Position numbers and translations under genes: made by a program | The notes under the pieces: generated by a model | The model's input: the letters and a program-made list of their open reading frames with translations, nothing else | Told to the model about the DNA's origin: nothing | The model's database searches: none | NCBI GenBank assembly: GCA_030065915.1 | Contig: JASJCQ010000026.1 | Coordinates: 1 to 36,043 of the forward strand | From: Woeseiaceae bacterium | Lineage (GTDB): Bacteria > Pseudomonadota > Gammaproteobacteria > Steroidobacterales > Woeseiaceae | Direction: 5' to 3' | DNA: 36,043 nt | Shown: positions 16,489 through 23,883 of the stretch, piece by piece | How positions within the stretch are numbered: position 1 is the stretch's first letter | Layout of the letters: each line of letters starts with the position of its first letter

Positions 16489-16536
16489 AGGAACTCCGGG
16501 TGTGTTTTCAGGCGCAAGTCTGGCGCGCCCGAGCGA

Positions 16537-17292
16537 TCAGGCCGGATCGGCCTGCGTTTTTACGAAGCGTCCGGCAATGATGCCGCCGACCAGCAACAGG
16601 ACGCCGATACTGAACAGGTACTCCGGCCACGTACGAGTGATGCCGCAGTAAAAAATGAGCGCGATGTTGACGATCTGAAAGATGTTGAACGCCAGGTTGT
16701 CGCGCAGACCGGCTTTCGGAAAACTCAAACGTGACACCATCAGGATCGCCAGCACGAACATCAGTATCGGCAGGTAGAGGTGCAATGGCAGCGACAGCGC
16801 AAGCTGCTCGTGATAGATCAGCACCAGCACCAGCGATGACAGCAGGCCGCCGCCGCAGGCTGTGATCGGCACGCCGATGAACCAGCCTTTCGGTGGATTC
16901 GTCGTCGGCAGGTTGAATCGGGCCAGCCGCATTGCACCCGCCAGCGTAAAGACGCCGCAGGCGACCGCCAGCAACGTGAACTGCTTGCTGCCGAGCTCGA
17001 CGCCGCCGACCTGCAAACCCGCGTTGAGTACGAGCATCGAGGGCGCCACGCCGAATGACACCAGGTCGGCCATCGAATCGAACTCGGCACCGAAACTGGA
17101 TTCGGCTTTAAGCAGCCGCGCGGCGACGCCATCCACGGTGTCCAGCAGGCCGCACCATACGATCAGCCAGGCCGCCTGCTCCAGCTCACCGAGCTGGCTC
17201 GTGACGATAGACGCGATGCCCAGCAACAGGCTGAGTGACGTGACGGCGTTGGGAACTGTGTATCGAAGTATCGACAATGGCGTGGCACACAT
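16537..17292 (-). CDS. pssA: CDP-diacylglycerol-serine O-phosphatidyltransferase
   Basis: The 251-residue membrane protein carries a perfect CDP-alcohol phosphatidyltransferase motif: D51-x2-D54-G55-x2-A58-R59-x8-G68-x3-D72-x3-D76. These Asp residues bind metal and the CDP-diacylglycerol substrate. The N-terminus (Y-T-V-P-N-A-V-T-S-L-S-L-L-L-G) and later membrane helices fit the type II PssA used by many bacteria, which makes phosphatidylserine for phosphatidylethanolamine. A related enzyme such as phosphatidylcholine or phosphatidylinositol-phosphate synthase cannot be excluded from sequence alone. The ATG at 17292 has no good ribosome-binding site. Confidence 0.85.
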   Translation of the reverse strand: MCATPLSILRYTVPNAVTSLSLLLGIASIVTSQLGELEQAAWLIVWCGLLDTVDGVAARLLKAESSFGAEFDSMADLVSFGVAPSMLVLNAGLQVGGVELGSKQFTLLAVACGVFTLAGAMRLARFNLPTTNPPKGWFIGVPITACGGGLLSSLVLVLIYHEQLALSLPLHLYLPILMFVLAILMVSRLSFPKAGLRDNLAFNIFQIVNIALIFYCGITRTWPEYLFSIGVLLLVGGIIAGRFVKTQADPA

Positions 17293-17348
17293 GTATCAGG
17301 CGCACCATTTTGAGGCCGCCAAGCATTTTTATCCAGTGTTGCGGAGGC

Positions 17349-18176
17349 TTAGCGTCCCCTGCTGGCCATGACGCCGAGCGGACCGCGGGGCACGGTCACC
17401 TGCAACGGCGCGCCATCGCGCATCACGTCAATGACGACATTCGCACCCACATTGTCCTGCATCTGCAGGCGATTCAGGTCACCCAGGTTGAAGACGCGCT
17501 CGCCGTTGTAGCGCACGATACGGTCGCCACGCTGCAGCCCGGCCTCGGCCGCCGGAGAAAACTCCATGACATTGTTAATGCCAATGGATGTGGAGCGGTT
17601 GGATGCCTCGAGGTATTGCTCGTATTCCGTATCGCCGAGCTCTGCTCTCAAGGTTTGGTCGGCACCCATCTGGGCCTCGAAGAAGTTCACTGGCTCGCCT
17701 GACTGCCGCGCCTCGAACCGGGCCTGCATGGCCTCCATTCGAAGCTCGGCCTCGCGGCGCGCGATCGTCTCTGCGCGGTCGGGACTGAAACCGCCTGCAA
17801 CGAGCTGATCGGCCCGGGATTCCGGGTCCCGGCTGCGGCGACCGTCGAAGCGATTTTCCGCTACCGCGGCCTGAACCGTTTCCCGCCAGTCCTCATCCCC
17901 GTCATCAACCTCGTCATTGCTGCCGCCCTCATCATCGTCGGATCCGGCAGCCCCTTGCAGTCGGTCTACCTCATCGATCAGGCGGAAGAGCTCCTCCTCG
18001 AGCAGTTGCCGGGCGCGACGCTCTTCGTCGAGTGCCGACTCGAGGGCAAGCAGCCGCTCCGACGGCGGTGCGTCAGCGTCGAAGCCTGTCGGAGCGGACG
18101 GACTCATGAGAAAGTACGCGAGACCGCCCAACGCGAGGCACGCTCCCAGGCTGGCAGCAATCAGTGATTTAGGCAT
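17349..18176 (-). CDS. Membrane-anchored PDZ-domain protein
   Basis: The 275-residue protein has an N-terminal signal anchor (about residues 5-26), a charged helical or coiled-coil segment (40-75), an acidic low-complexity stretch (about 78-98, D/E/S/G-rich) and a C-terminal PDZ domain (about 195-265) with M-E-F-S-P-A-A-E-A-G-L-Q-R-G-D-R-I, then Y-N-G-E-R-V. No protease domain is present, so it probably binds the C-termini of periplasmic or membrane proteins as an adaptor. The ATG at 18176 with GGAG 8 bases upstream is better than a TTG at 18182. It is followed by pssA and the metalloprotease on the same strand, suggesting envelope quality control. Confidence 0.8.
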   Translation of the reverse strand: MPKSLIAASLGACLALGGLAYFLMSPSAPTGFDADAPPSERLLALESALDEERRARQLLEEELFRLIDEVDRLQGAAGSDDDEGGSNDEVDDGDEDWRETVQAAVAENRFDGRRSRDPESRADQLVAGGFSPDRAETIARREAELRMEAMQARFEARQSGEPVNFFEAQMGADQTLRAELGDTEYEQYLEASNRSTSIGINNVMEFSPAAEAGLQRGDRIVRYNGERVFNLGDLNRLQMQDNVGANVVIDVMRDGAPLQVTVPRGPLGVMASRGR

Positions 18177-18383
18177 AGGCAAACTCCGCTATCGGGAGTT
18201 TAGGCCAATTCCGGTCCAACAGGTTCATTCTGCCGGTCTTCAGCGTTGCCTGATGCTAGCCAAGTGGCGGGCTGGCTGGGTCGGTCTGACGATGACCTGG
18301 TTGATATTGGGCTGCAGATTCGGCCGGGAGCTGGCCTGCAACGGGCGGGCGGCCCGGGGTGCTCGCCCCACGCTTCATTCCTC

Positions 18384-21044
18384 TCAGAAGAGCAGCTTCG
18401 CGCCGATGCCGAACGTGCGCCCAACCCGCTGGTCAATCAGCACTGCCTCCTGTCCGGCCAGGTTGAGCTGCTCGAACCTGTTTTTCTCATCGAGGAGATT
18501 GTCGATGCCGACATCGACCTCGACATAGTCAGTGGGAAACCACTTGTAGACGATTCCAAGGCTGTGAAAGGGTTGTTCAAAGGCGTCGTCGTTTCCCGAG
18601 ATGCCGCCATAGAACACCCGCTCACCAAAAACGTTGTAGTTAACGAATGCGCTGTGTCTGCCGGATTCCGCGTCAAACCCGAGCGTCGCATTCGCGACGA
18701 ACCTGGAGTGCCCCGTCAGTCGGCGTTCCGAGTTCGTTGGTGCTCCGGTTATGCCAGCTGTATCGATTTTCAGGTTTGAGTCACTCAGCGTCACGTTGCC
18801 GGAAACGAAGAAACCGGTCACGCCTATCGTCTTCAGCCCTTCCATTTCAACGCCGTAGACCTCCCCGGACTCGGCATTCGTAAACGTCAGCTGGATGTTG
18901 TCGTCAGACCCCGCCGTACGAATGCGTTCAATCGGGTTCTCGATCTCCTTGTGAAACAGCGAAACGGTAAAGTTGTCACCGTTGGAGTAGTAGAATTCGC
19001 CGCGCGCCTCGAAATTGTCGATCGGCGACGTCAGCAACAGCTCGTTGCCGGCAACGCGAATGCTCAGCTCCGGATCGATATAGACGACGTCCGAGATTTC
19101 ACGCAGGTCGGGACGCACGACGGTTTCGCCGTAGCTCAGTCGGAACTGGTAGTCATCGGCAGCGAACAGACCCGACCCCATGTACGTGACGGCCAGCGAC
19201 AGAAAAGTGTCATCTTCGCGGATGGCCAGGCGCTGGTCAGGATCAGCCAGTCGCTCATTGATCTGCCTTACCGAGTTGCCGCTAAAGTCGAGCAGGTCGA
19301 CCGGCAGAATCGCCTGCTGGTAGTCCTCGTACCTTACGCCGCCGCTGAACCGCCATTCAGTCAGCTCGACGTCGACCATCCCGTAAAACGCATCAACCTT
19401 CTGCGCCGCGATGTAGGACTCCGTTCCAAAGTTCGAACCAAGTGACAAATTGAAGCCGTTCTCAACCGTCAGTCGATCTTCATTAAGAACATCGGCAGGG
19501 CCACCGCCGAGCAGGCCCGAACCAATACCCACCGCATTGAGGTTTACGTTGTAGCCATAGTATTCGCGCGTCTTCTTGCTGCCCCACCAGCCACCCGACA
19601 CGGTCAAAGCAGCGTGGCCTGCCTCGATGGGGAGCGATAAGTTGCCACCCCAGCTACTCAGATCATCATCCAGTTCCAGAAAAGAGAAAATACCCATGGA
19701 TGTGGATGCCAGCAGCTGTCGCGAAACTTCCTGACCGTCTTCATTCAGGACGGCTGAGCCAGAGAAGTCAGTGCTGTTTGGTAGTTCCGTGGTCGCCGTC
19801 GAATCGGACCAGTACCAATCGAACTCGAGATTGGCCAGGCCAAAGGCGTTCAGTGCACGCGTGGCCACTGGCGTCTCTATAAACGTATGATTGCCGGACA
19901 GCTGAAACAGCTGCAGCTCTCGCGATTCGAAGCGTGTCCGGTAACTAAGCTTTTGGTCGCCGTCTTCCTGCAGGTTATTCTGGTCGAAACCACGCGTGAA
20001 GTCGGCTCGTGCTTCATCGTTGACGAGCTGGTAGAAGCTTGTCCCAAGCGTGTGGTCCGCCAGCCAATCAACGCCGAGATTTAATGAGGCAACAGTACGT
20101 TCCTCATAGATCGTCCGGTCTATCTCGACAAACTGGGTCTCGGGATTTCCGATCGCCTCACGACGCTGGTCTTCGTTACGAAAACTCTCGTTGTAGCTGC
20201 CGTCCAATAGCACACCTACGCGAAGCGCCTCATTGTCGCCGAGGTACCAGGAGTTGCCGAGCGACAATCGCCCGCCGAAATCCGGCGTATTGTCTCGATA
20301 GCTCGCAGCAACATCGGTGTTCAGACTGTCAATCAGCCCCTGGTGTATTCCGCGCGCCTCAGCCAGGCTGGCGTCTCCCTCGAAACTCATCGTGTTGAAA
20401 ATATTTGTGACCGAGATGTCGCCTCGATAGGTATTGATCGCGGTGTCGATAGCAGCGGGCAGACGGCTGGACCCATGATTGAACTGGAGGCCGGCGCTAT
20501 CCCCTTCGCTGTTGAACCCAGTGCTGACGCTGAGTGACGCGACCAGCTCGTCGGGAACGCTCTTGGTACGAATGTTCACCGATCCGCCACCAAACGCAGC
20601 AGGCTGATCCGGAGAAGGTGCTTTCTGAATCTTGATCGCCTCGACGATTGACGTCGGAAAGAGGTCCAGCGGTATGACGCTGCGAGTAAGGTCCGGCGAA
20701 GGAACCGCTGCGCCATTCACCTGCACGCTGGAGTAGCGCTCGCCAAGCCCGCGCACATAAACGAATTTCCCGTCGATGACGGTGAGCCCCGGCACACGAC
20801 GTAGTGCTGCGGCGATATTGGAGTCCCCCGCGCGCGATATGGCTTCAAAACCGAGGTAGTCCGCCGAGAACGGTACTTCCATTCGCTCATCGGTAAGCGC
20901 GGCGGCACCGCTCTTCAAACGTCCGAAAGTAATGACCTCTTCTATAGACTCGTCAGCCAATTCCTCAGCGACGCTTGTTGGTGCGATGGCGATACCCGTG
21001 CAAGCGAGCGCCACACTGAGTGCGTTTGTGGTCTTGAAATACAT
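18384..21044 (-). CDS. TonB-dependent outer-membrane receptor
   Basis: The 886-residue protein has a signal peptide (cleavage after S-V-A at residue 26), a TonB box-like E-E-V-I-T-F (35-40), and a plug domain with N-I-A-A-A-L-R-R-V-P-G-L, then Y-V-R-G-L-G-E-R-Y-S-S-V-Q-V-N-G and F-G-G-G-S-V-N-I-R-T-K. A 22-strand barrel follows, ending in a terminal Phe for Bam-dependent assembly. Such receptors import large or scarce ligands with energy from TonB/ExbBD. The ligand is not clear; the absence of siderophore genes and the linked beta-helix lipoprotein argue against a classic siderophore receptor. The gene lies 105 bases downstream of the lipoprotein gene on the same strand; a hairpin sits between them. 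Confidence 0.95.
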   Translation of the reverse strand: MYFKTTNALSVALACTGIAIAPTSVAEELADESIEEVITFGRLKSGAAALTDERMEVPFSADYLGFEAISRAGDSNIAAALRRVPGLTVIDGKFVYVRGLGERYSSVQVNGAAVPSPDLTRSVIPLDLFPTSIVEAIKIQKAPSPDQPAAFGGGSVNIRTKSVPDELVASLSVSTGFNSEGDSAGLQFNHGSSRLPAAIDTAINTYRGDISVTNIFNTMSFEGDASLAEARGIHQGLIDSLNTDVAASYRDNTPDFGGRLSLGNSWYLGDNEALRVGVLLDGSYNESFRNEDQRREAIGNPETQFVEIDRTIYEERTVASLNLGVDWLADHTLGTSFYQLVNDEARADFTRGFDQNNLQEDGDQKLSYRTRFESRELQLFQLSGNHTFIETPVATRALNAFGLANLEFDWYWSDSTATTELPNSTDFSGSAVLNEDGQEVSRQLLASTSMGIFSFLELDDDLSSWGGNLSLPIEAGHAALTVSGGWWGSKKTREYYGYNVNLNAVGIGSGLLGGGPADVLNEDRLTVENGFNLSLGSNFGTESYIAAQKVDAFYGMVDVELTEWRFSGGVRYEDYQQAILPVDLLDFSGNSVRQINERLADPDQRLAIREDDTFLSLAVTYMGSGLFAADDYQFRLSYGETVVRPDLREISDVVYIDPELSIRVAGNELLLTSPIDNFEARGEFYYSNGDNFTVSLFHKEIENPIERIRTAGSDDNIQLTFTNAESGEVYGVEMEGLKTIGVTGFFVSGNVTLSDSNLKIDTAGITGAPTNSERRLTGHSRFVANATLGFDAESGRHSAFVNYNVFGERVFYGGISGNDDAFEQPFHSLGIVYKWFPTDYVEVDVGIDNLLDEKNRFEQLNLAGQEAVLIDQRVGRTFGIGAKLLF

Positions 21045-21084
21045 AATGGTCAGCCTCTTTGGTTGCTGCGTGCTGAAACGCAGG

Positions 21085-21108
21085 GCGAGGCACCTGCGGG
21101 TGCCTCGC
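21085..21108 (-). other. Perfect 10-bp stem-loop between the lipoprotein and receptor genes
   Basis: GCGAGGCACC (21085-21094) pairs completely with GGTGCCTCGC (21099-21108) around a TGCG loop. There is no T-run behind it on the minus strand, which carries both genes, so it is unlikely to be a simple terminator. It may protect or process the transcript between the lipoprotein and receptor cistrons and set their ratio. Confidence 0.6.
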
Positions 21109-21149
21109 GCTTGTGTTGAGTCGCGTTGTGCTTCGAACGCATGTGTTGA

Positions 21150-22838
21150 CTACGGGTCGAGTGGTGCATTGAGGCCGACCGTCCAGCCGGCCAGCCAGTC
21201 ATCGGAGCTGTTGGCAGCGCCGAGAAAGGTTGGCGATTCGAAGTAGTCGTCAACGCTCGAGACATCGAAGAGATCCGTAGACTGATCGAATACGACCGCG
21301 CTGGTCGAATCCGTGATCGTGTCCGCCGTGAGGTAACCTCGTGTGGACGTTCCGCCAGTGATCAGGCTCGTGTACTCGATATTGCTGTTGTCGAGGACGT
21401 TGTTGGTATTGCTGCCGGAAGTGAGGAGCGCGAGAAGCTCGGCGTCTTCGATTGCCGCGTTCGCAAATGAATTTGGCGATGACTTGATGAAATCAGACGC
21501 AGCACAGGCAACGACGTTGCTGGCCAAAACGGAGGTGCCATTCTCAACAGCATCAATGGTCTCAGGGCCTTCGGAATCGGCCACTTCGATACACTCATTC
21601 GATGCGTGGCCAGGCGCGTTCGACGTCACAATCGAGTTGTACATCTCGAAGTACGCACCTTCCCTGAACAGCGGACCTTCCGAGTCACCTTTGGACGACG
21701 GACTGGTGCCGGCACCCTCATCGATGTTGGACGTAATACAAGTCAGGTTCGAGATTACAAGCTTTGTCGTCGGTGTAATTCCGTCGCCTCGACCGCCTCC
21801 GGTGTTGTCGCCCTCGATGCAGCGATTGCCGCCCGAGGTATGCAGAACGACCGCATATTGGATATTGCCGTTGTAGCCTTCGGAGTAGTCAATGGAATCG
21901 TCGCCAACGTTTACGGCAACGATATGATCGAGGTCGACGGCGCCGCCAAACATCTCGAAGCCATCGTCCAGCGTCGTATACACCTGCACGTGACTGATGG
22001 TCGTCCCGCTGCCGACGCCGTTGAGCGTAATCGCGTTTAGCTCATCGCCATCAACAACTTCGAAGCCGGCGTGTTTTACGACCACATAGGTGAGTACGCC
22101 GGAGTTCTCGGCGTTGTTATTGCCGCCATAGGTTGCCGGCCGGCCCTCAGCCGTTGCATGGCAGCTGTGGACGTTGTTTGACGTTGCCGCAAACTGATCC
22201 GGGTCGCCGGGACTGTTACCCGTAGCAGTACCGTCATGACATTTGTTTGTGCGGCCATTGCCGTTAATCTGCAAGCCGCCCCAAAGACCGCGATCAGTCT
22301 CGGCTGCGACAGCCTGGATTGCATCTTCGTCTGCCGTAAAAGTAATCGGCTCCGAAAGGGTTCCTTCCGCAAAGACTTGTGAACCCCTGGCTATGCGCAC
22401 ATAGCTGTCAGCCGCCTGAAAAACCATCGTGTTGCCCGCATCGATTACGAGGCGAGTACCCTCACCTTCTTGCGGTATGCGGAGACCGGTAGACGCCGCG
22501 GACGCATCAACATCTTCACCGATGAACAGTGAGTCTTCGAAGACATGCAAACCACCGAAGTTTGGAAAACGAATCGTCGAGACAGTGATTGGCCGCGTGT
22601 CCGACACGAAGGACGAATCGTAGACGCAGTTGCCGTCCGCGTTCAGTGCACCTTCAAATCGCTGGCCTGCTTCTTCGTAAGCGGCGCAGGGGTTGGCTGT
22701 CGTCGCCGGCGGATTGGTACTGGTGTTGCCCTGGTTTGAGTTGTCCACCGTTGTCGGGGCAAGAGTAATGTCGCCGCTATCGCAAGCAGCAAGTGCGGCC
22801 GCTGCCAACAGGGCAGCAGTCAGCTTTGAGAGTTTCAT
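21150..22838 (-). CDS. Surface lipoprotein with parallel beta-helix fold, receptor partner
   Basis: The 562-residue protein has a lipoprotein signal (A-L-A-A-C-D, C19). After an Asn/Thr/Pro-rich linker it shows the R-G-L-W-G-G-L-Q-I-N-G-N-G block (about residues 184-196) and repeating short strands (N-S-G-V-L-T-Y-V-V-V-K, then T-T-I-S-H-V-Q-V-Y, then D-D-G-F-E-M-F-G-G, then D-D-S-I-D-Y-S-E-G) typical of right-handed beta-helices. These W-G-G-containing proteins often accompany TonB receptors, a point recalled rather than checked. Eight further Cys (for example in N-K-C-H-D and H-S-C-H-A) could form disulfides. Asp at +2 after the lipidated Cys would retain a lipoprotein in the inner membrane in E. 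coli; that rule may not hold here. A GGAG ribosome site precedes the ATG by 7 bases. Confidence 0.82.
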   Translation of the reverse strand: MKLSKLTAALLAAAALAACDSGDITLAPTTVDNSNQGNTSTNPPATTANPCAAYEEAGQRFEGALNADGNCVYDSSFVSDTRPITVSTIRFPNFGGLHVFEDSLFIGEDVDASAASTGLRIPQEGEGTRLVIDAGNTMVFQAADSYVRIARGSQVFAEGTLSEPITFTADEDAIQAVAAETDRGLWGGLQINGNGRTNKCHDGTATGNSPGDPDQFAATSNNVHSCHATAEGRPATYGGNNNAENSGVLTYVVVKHAGFEVVDGDELNAITLNGVGSGTTISHVQVYTTLDDGFEMFGGAVDLDHIVAVNVGDDSIDYSEGYNGNIQYAVVLHTSGGNRCIEGDNTGGGRGDGITPTTKLVISNLTCITSNIDEGAGTSPSSKGDSEGPLFREGAYFEMYNSIVTSNAPGHASNECIEVADSEGPETIDAVENGTSVLASNVVACAASDFIKSSPNSFANAAIEDAELLALLTSGSNTNNVLDNSNIEYTSLITGGTSTRGYLTADTITDSTSAVVFDQSTDLFDVSSVDDYFESPTFLGAANSSDDWLAGWTVGLNAPLDP

Positions 22839-22990
22839 TGTCAGTCTCCAGACCAGAATGGTTGTTTCGATGTCCGCGCGCTGCGGAATGTGCCGAGCAT
22901 CGTGCTCCCGGGTTGCGACGCATACGTACGCGCTACGCGTCTCGGGTCGTTGTCTTTCGTGGCAAAGTAGTCAGGCGATGTTGAGATATC

Positions 22991-23017
22991 GTGACAATCT
23001 GATTACGGGTATGTAAC
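22991..23017 (-). promoter_or_regulatory. Three 11-bp-spaced GTNAY repeats, Pho-box-like operator
   Basis: On the minus strand GTTAC (23017-23013), GTAAT (23006-23002) and GTCAC (22995-22991) follow each other at exactly 11 bases. Two adjoining units read CCGTAATCAGA and TTGTCACGATA, close to the E. coli PhoB unit CTGTCATAWAW. The site is about 150 bases before the lipoprotein start, and the PhoB-like regulator gene ends about 60 bases upstream. The -10 downstream is weak. Confidence 0.65.
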
Positions 23018-23075
23018 GAAGCTACGGGCTGGTCTTCGCGGGACAAGCGATATCCGCCCCGATCGGATCTACGGG

Positions 23076-23768
23076 CTAGTCTTCAAGTGAGAATCGATAC
23101 CCTGACCCGCGTACCGTCTGAACGTACCGGGCATACCCGAAAGGCTCGAGCAGACTACGAAGTCGTCTGATGTGAACGTCGACCGTCCTCGGACCTACCG
23201 AGGCGTCGCGATTCCAGACGTGCATCAGTAATTGCTTTCGGCTGAATACGCGGTCCTGGTTGCTGATCAGGAACTGCAACAATTGGTACTCGCGGGGCGC
23301 GAGCGAGAGGGCCTTGCGATCCACAGTAACTCGGTGGCTTAATGAATCGATCAGGATTCCGCCAGCACGAATTTCCGGGGCAGCCGTCGTGTTGGCAGGT
23401 CTACGAAGACAGGCGCTGATACGGGCGCTGAGTTCCAGTGAGTCTATGGGCTTCCCTATGAAATCGTCGGCACCGGACTCCATCGCCAACATGACTTCCT
23501 CAGAGACACCTTGTGAGGATGTCACCAGCACCCTGACGGACCGCAATCGATCGTCTCGCCGTACGTCGCCGAGCAGATCAATGCCATCGACGTCGGGTAG
23601 CGCAAGGTCGCAGAGCATAAGATCCGGGCGGCTTCGCTGAGCCGTTGCCAAAGCGGAACTTGCGTCTCCACTCACCCGAACTCGATGCCCCAGTGCGCGG
23701 AGCGCGTCAGCGGTGCGGTGACGCGACACCGCATCGGCATCGACCACCAGGATGGAGGCTAGCGCCAT
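23076..23768 (-). CDS. PhoB-like response regulator
   Basis: The 230-residue protein has an N-terminal receiver (1-122) with phosphorylation site D54 (L-C-D-L-A-L-P), T83 and K106 (I-G-K-P). The C-terminal OmpR/PhoB winged helix (about 130-228) has R-V-F-S-R-K-Q-L-L-M-H-V-W and R-T-V-D-V-H-I-R-R-L-R, the E. coli PhoB recognition-helix sequence, ending V-Q-T-V-R-G-S-G-Y-R-F-S. PhoB controls phosphate-starvation genes. One acidic-pocket position is unusual: V-V-D10-A11-D12 replaces the normal E/D-D pair, so Mg2+ binding or phosphorylation may differ. No histidine kinase is next to it. It lies upstream of the lipoprotein-receptor genes, and 11-bp repeats precede it, suggesting autoregulation. 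Confidence 0.88.
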   Translation of the reverse strand: MALASILVVDADAVSRHRTADALRALGHRVRVSGDASSALATAQRSRPDLMLCDLALPDVDGIDLLGDVRRDDRLRSVRVLVTSSQGVSEEVMLAMESGADDFIGKPIDSLELSARISACLRRPANTTAAPEIRAGGILIDSLSHRVTVDRKALSLAPREYQLLQFLISNQDRVFSRKQLLMHVWNRDASVGPRTVDVHIRRLRSLLEPFGYARYVQTVRGSGYRFSLED

Positions 23769-23812
23769 GAAGATTGCTCCGAAGAATTCTGACGCTAAGA
23801 GAACACGCTCGT

Positions 23813-23850
23813 ATTACAGGCGATTTACGCGTTTGTTTCGGTTCTGTTAC
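23813..23850 (-). promoter_or_regulatory. Four 11-bp-spaced repeats upstream of the PhoB-like gene
   Basis: On the minus strand GTAAC (23850-23846), GAAAC (23839-23835), GTAAA (23828-23824) and GTAAT (23817-23813) recur with a strict 11-base period. The first unit reads TGTAACAGAAC, similar to a PhoB half-site. They lie 45-82 bases before the regulator start codon, in a 115-base gap after the beta-barrel gene, fitting an autoregulated promoter. The second unit is the weakest. Confidence 0.65.
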
Positions 23851-23883
23851 AACCCTGAACTTGCCTCAGGGACGACGAACGAT

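Noticed and set aside
18177..18383. Possible terminator in the gap after the TonB receptor (GGGG...CCCC near 18356-18371)
   Set aside because: Only a 4-bp GC stem, no T-run on the receptor strand.
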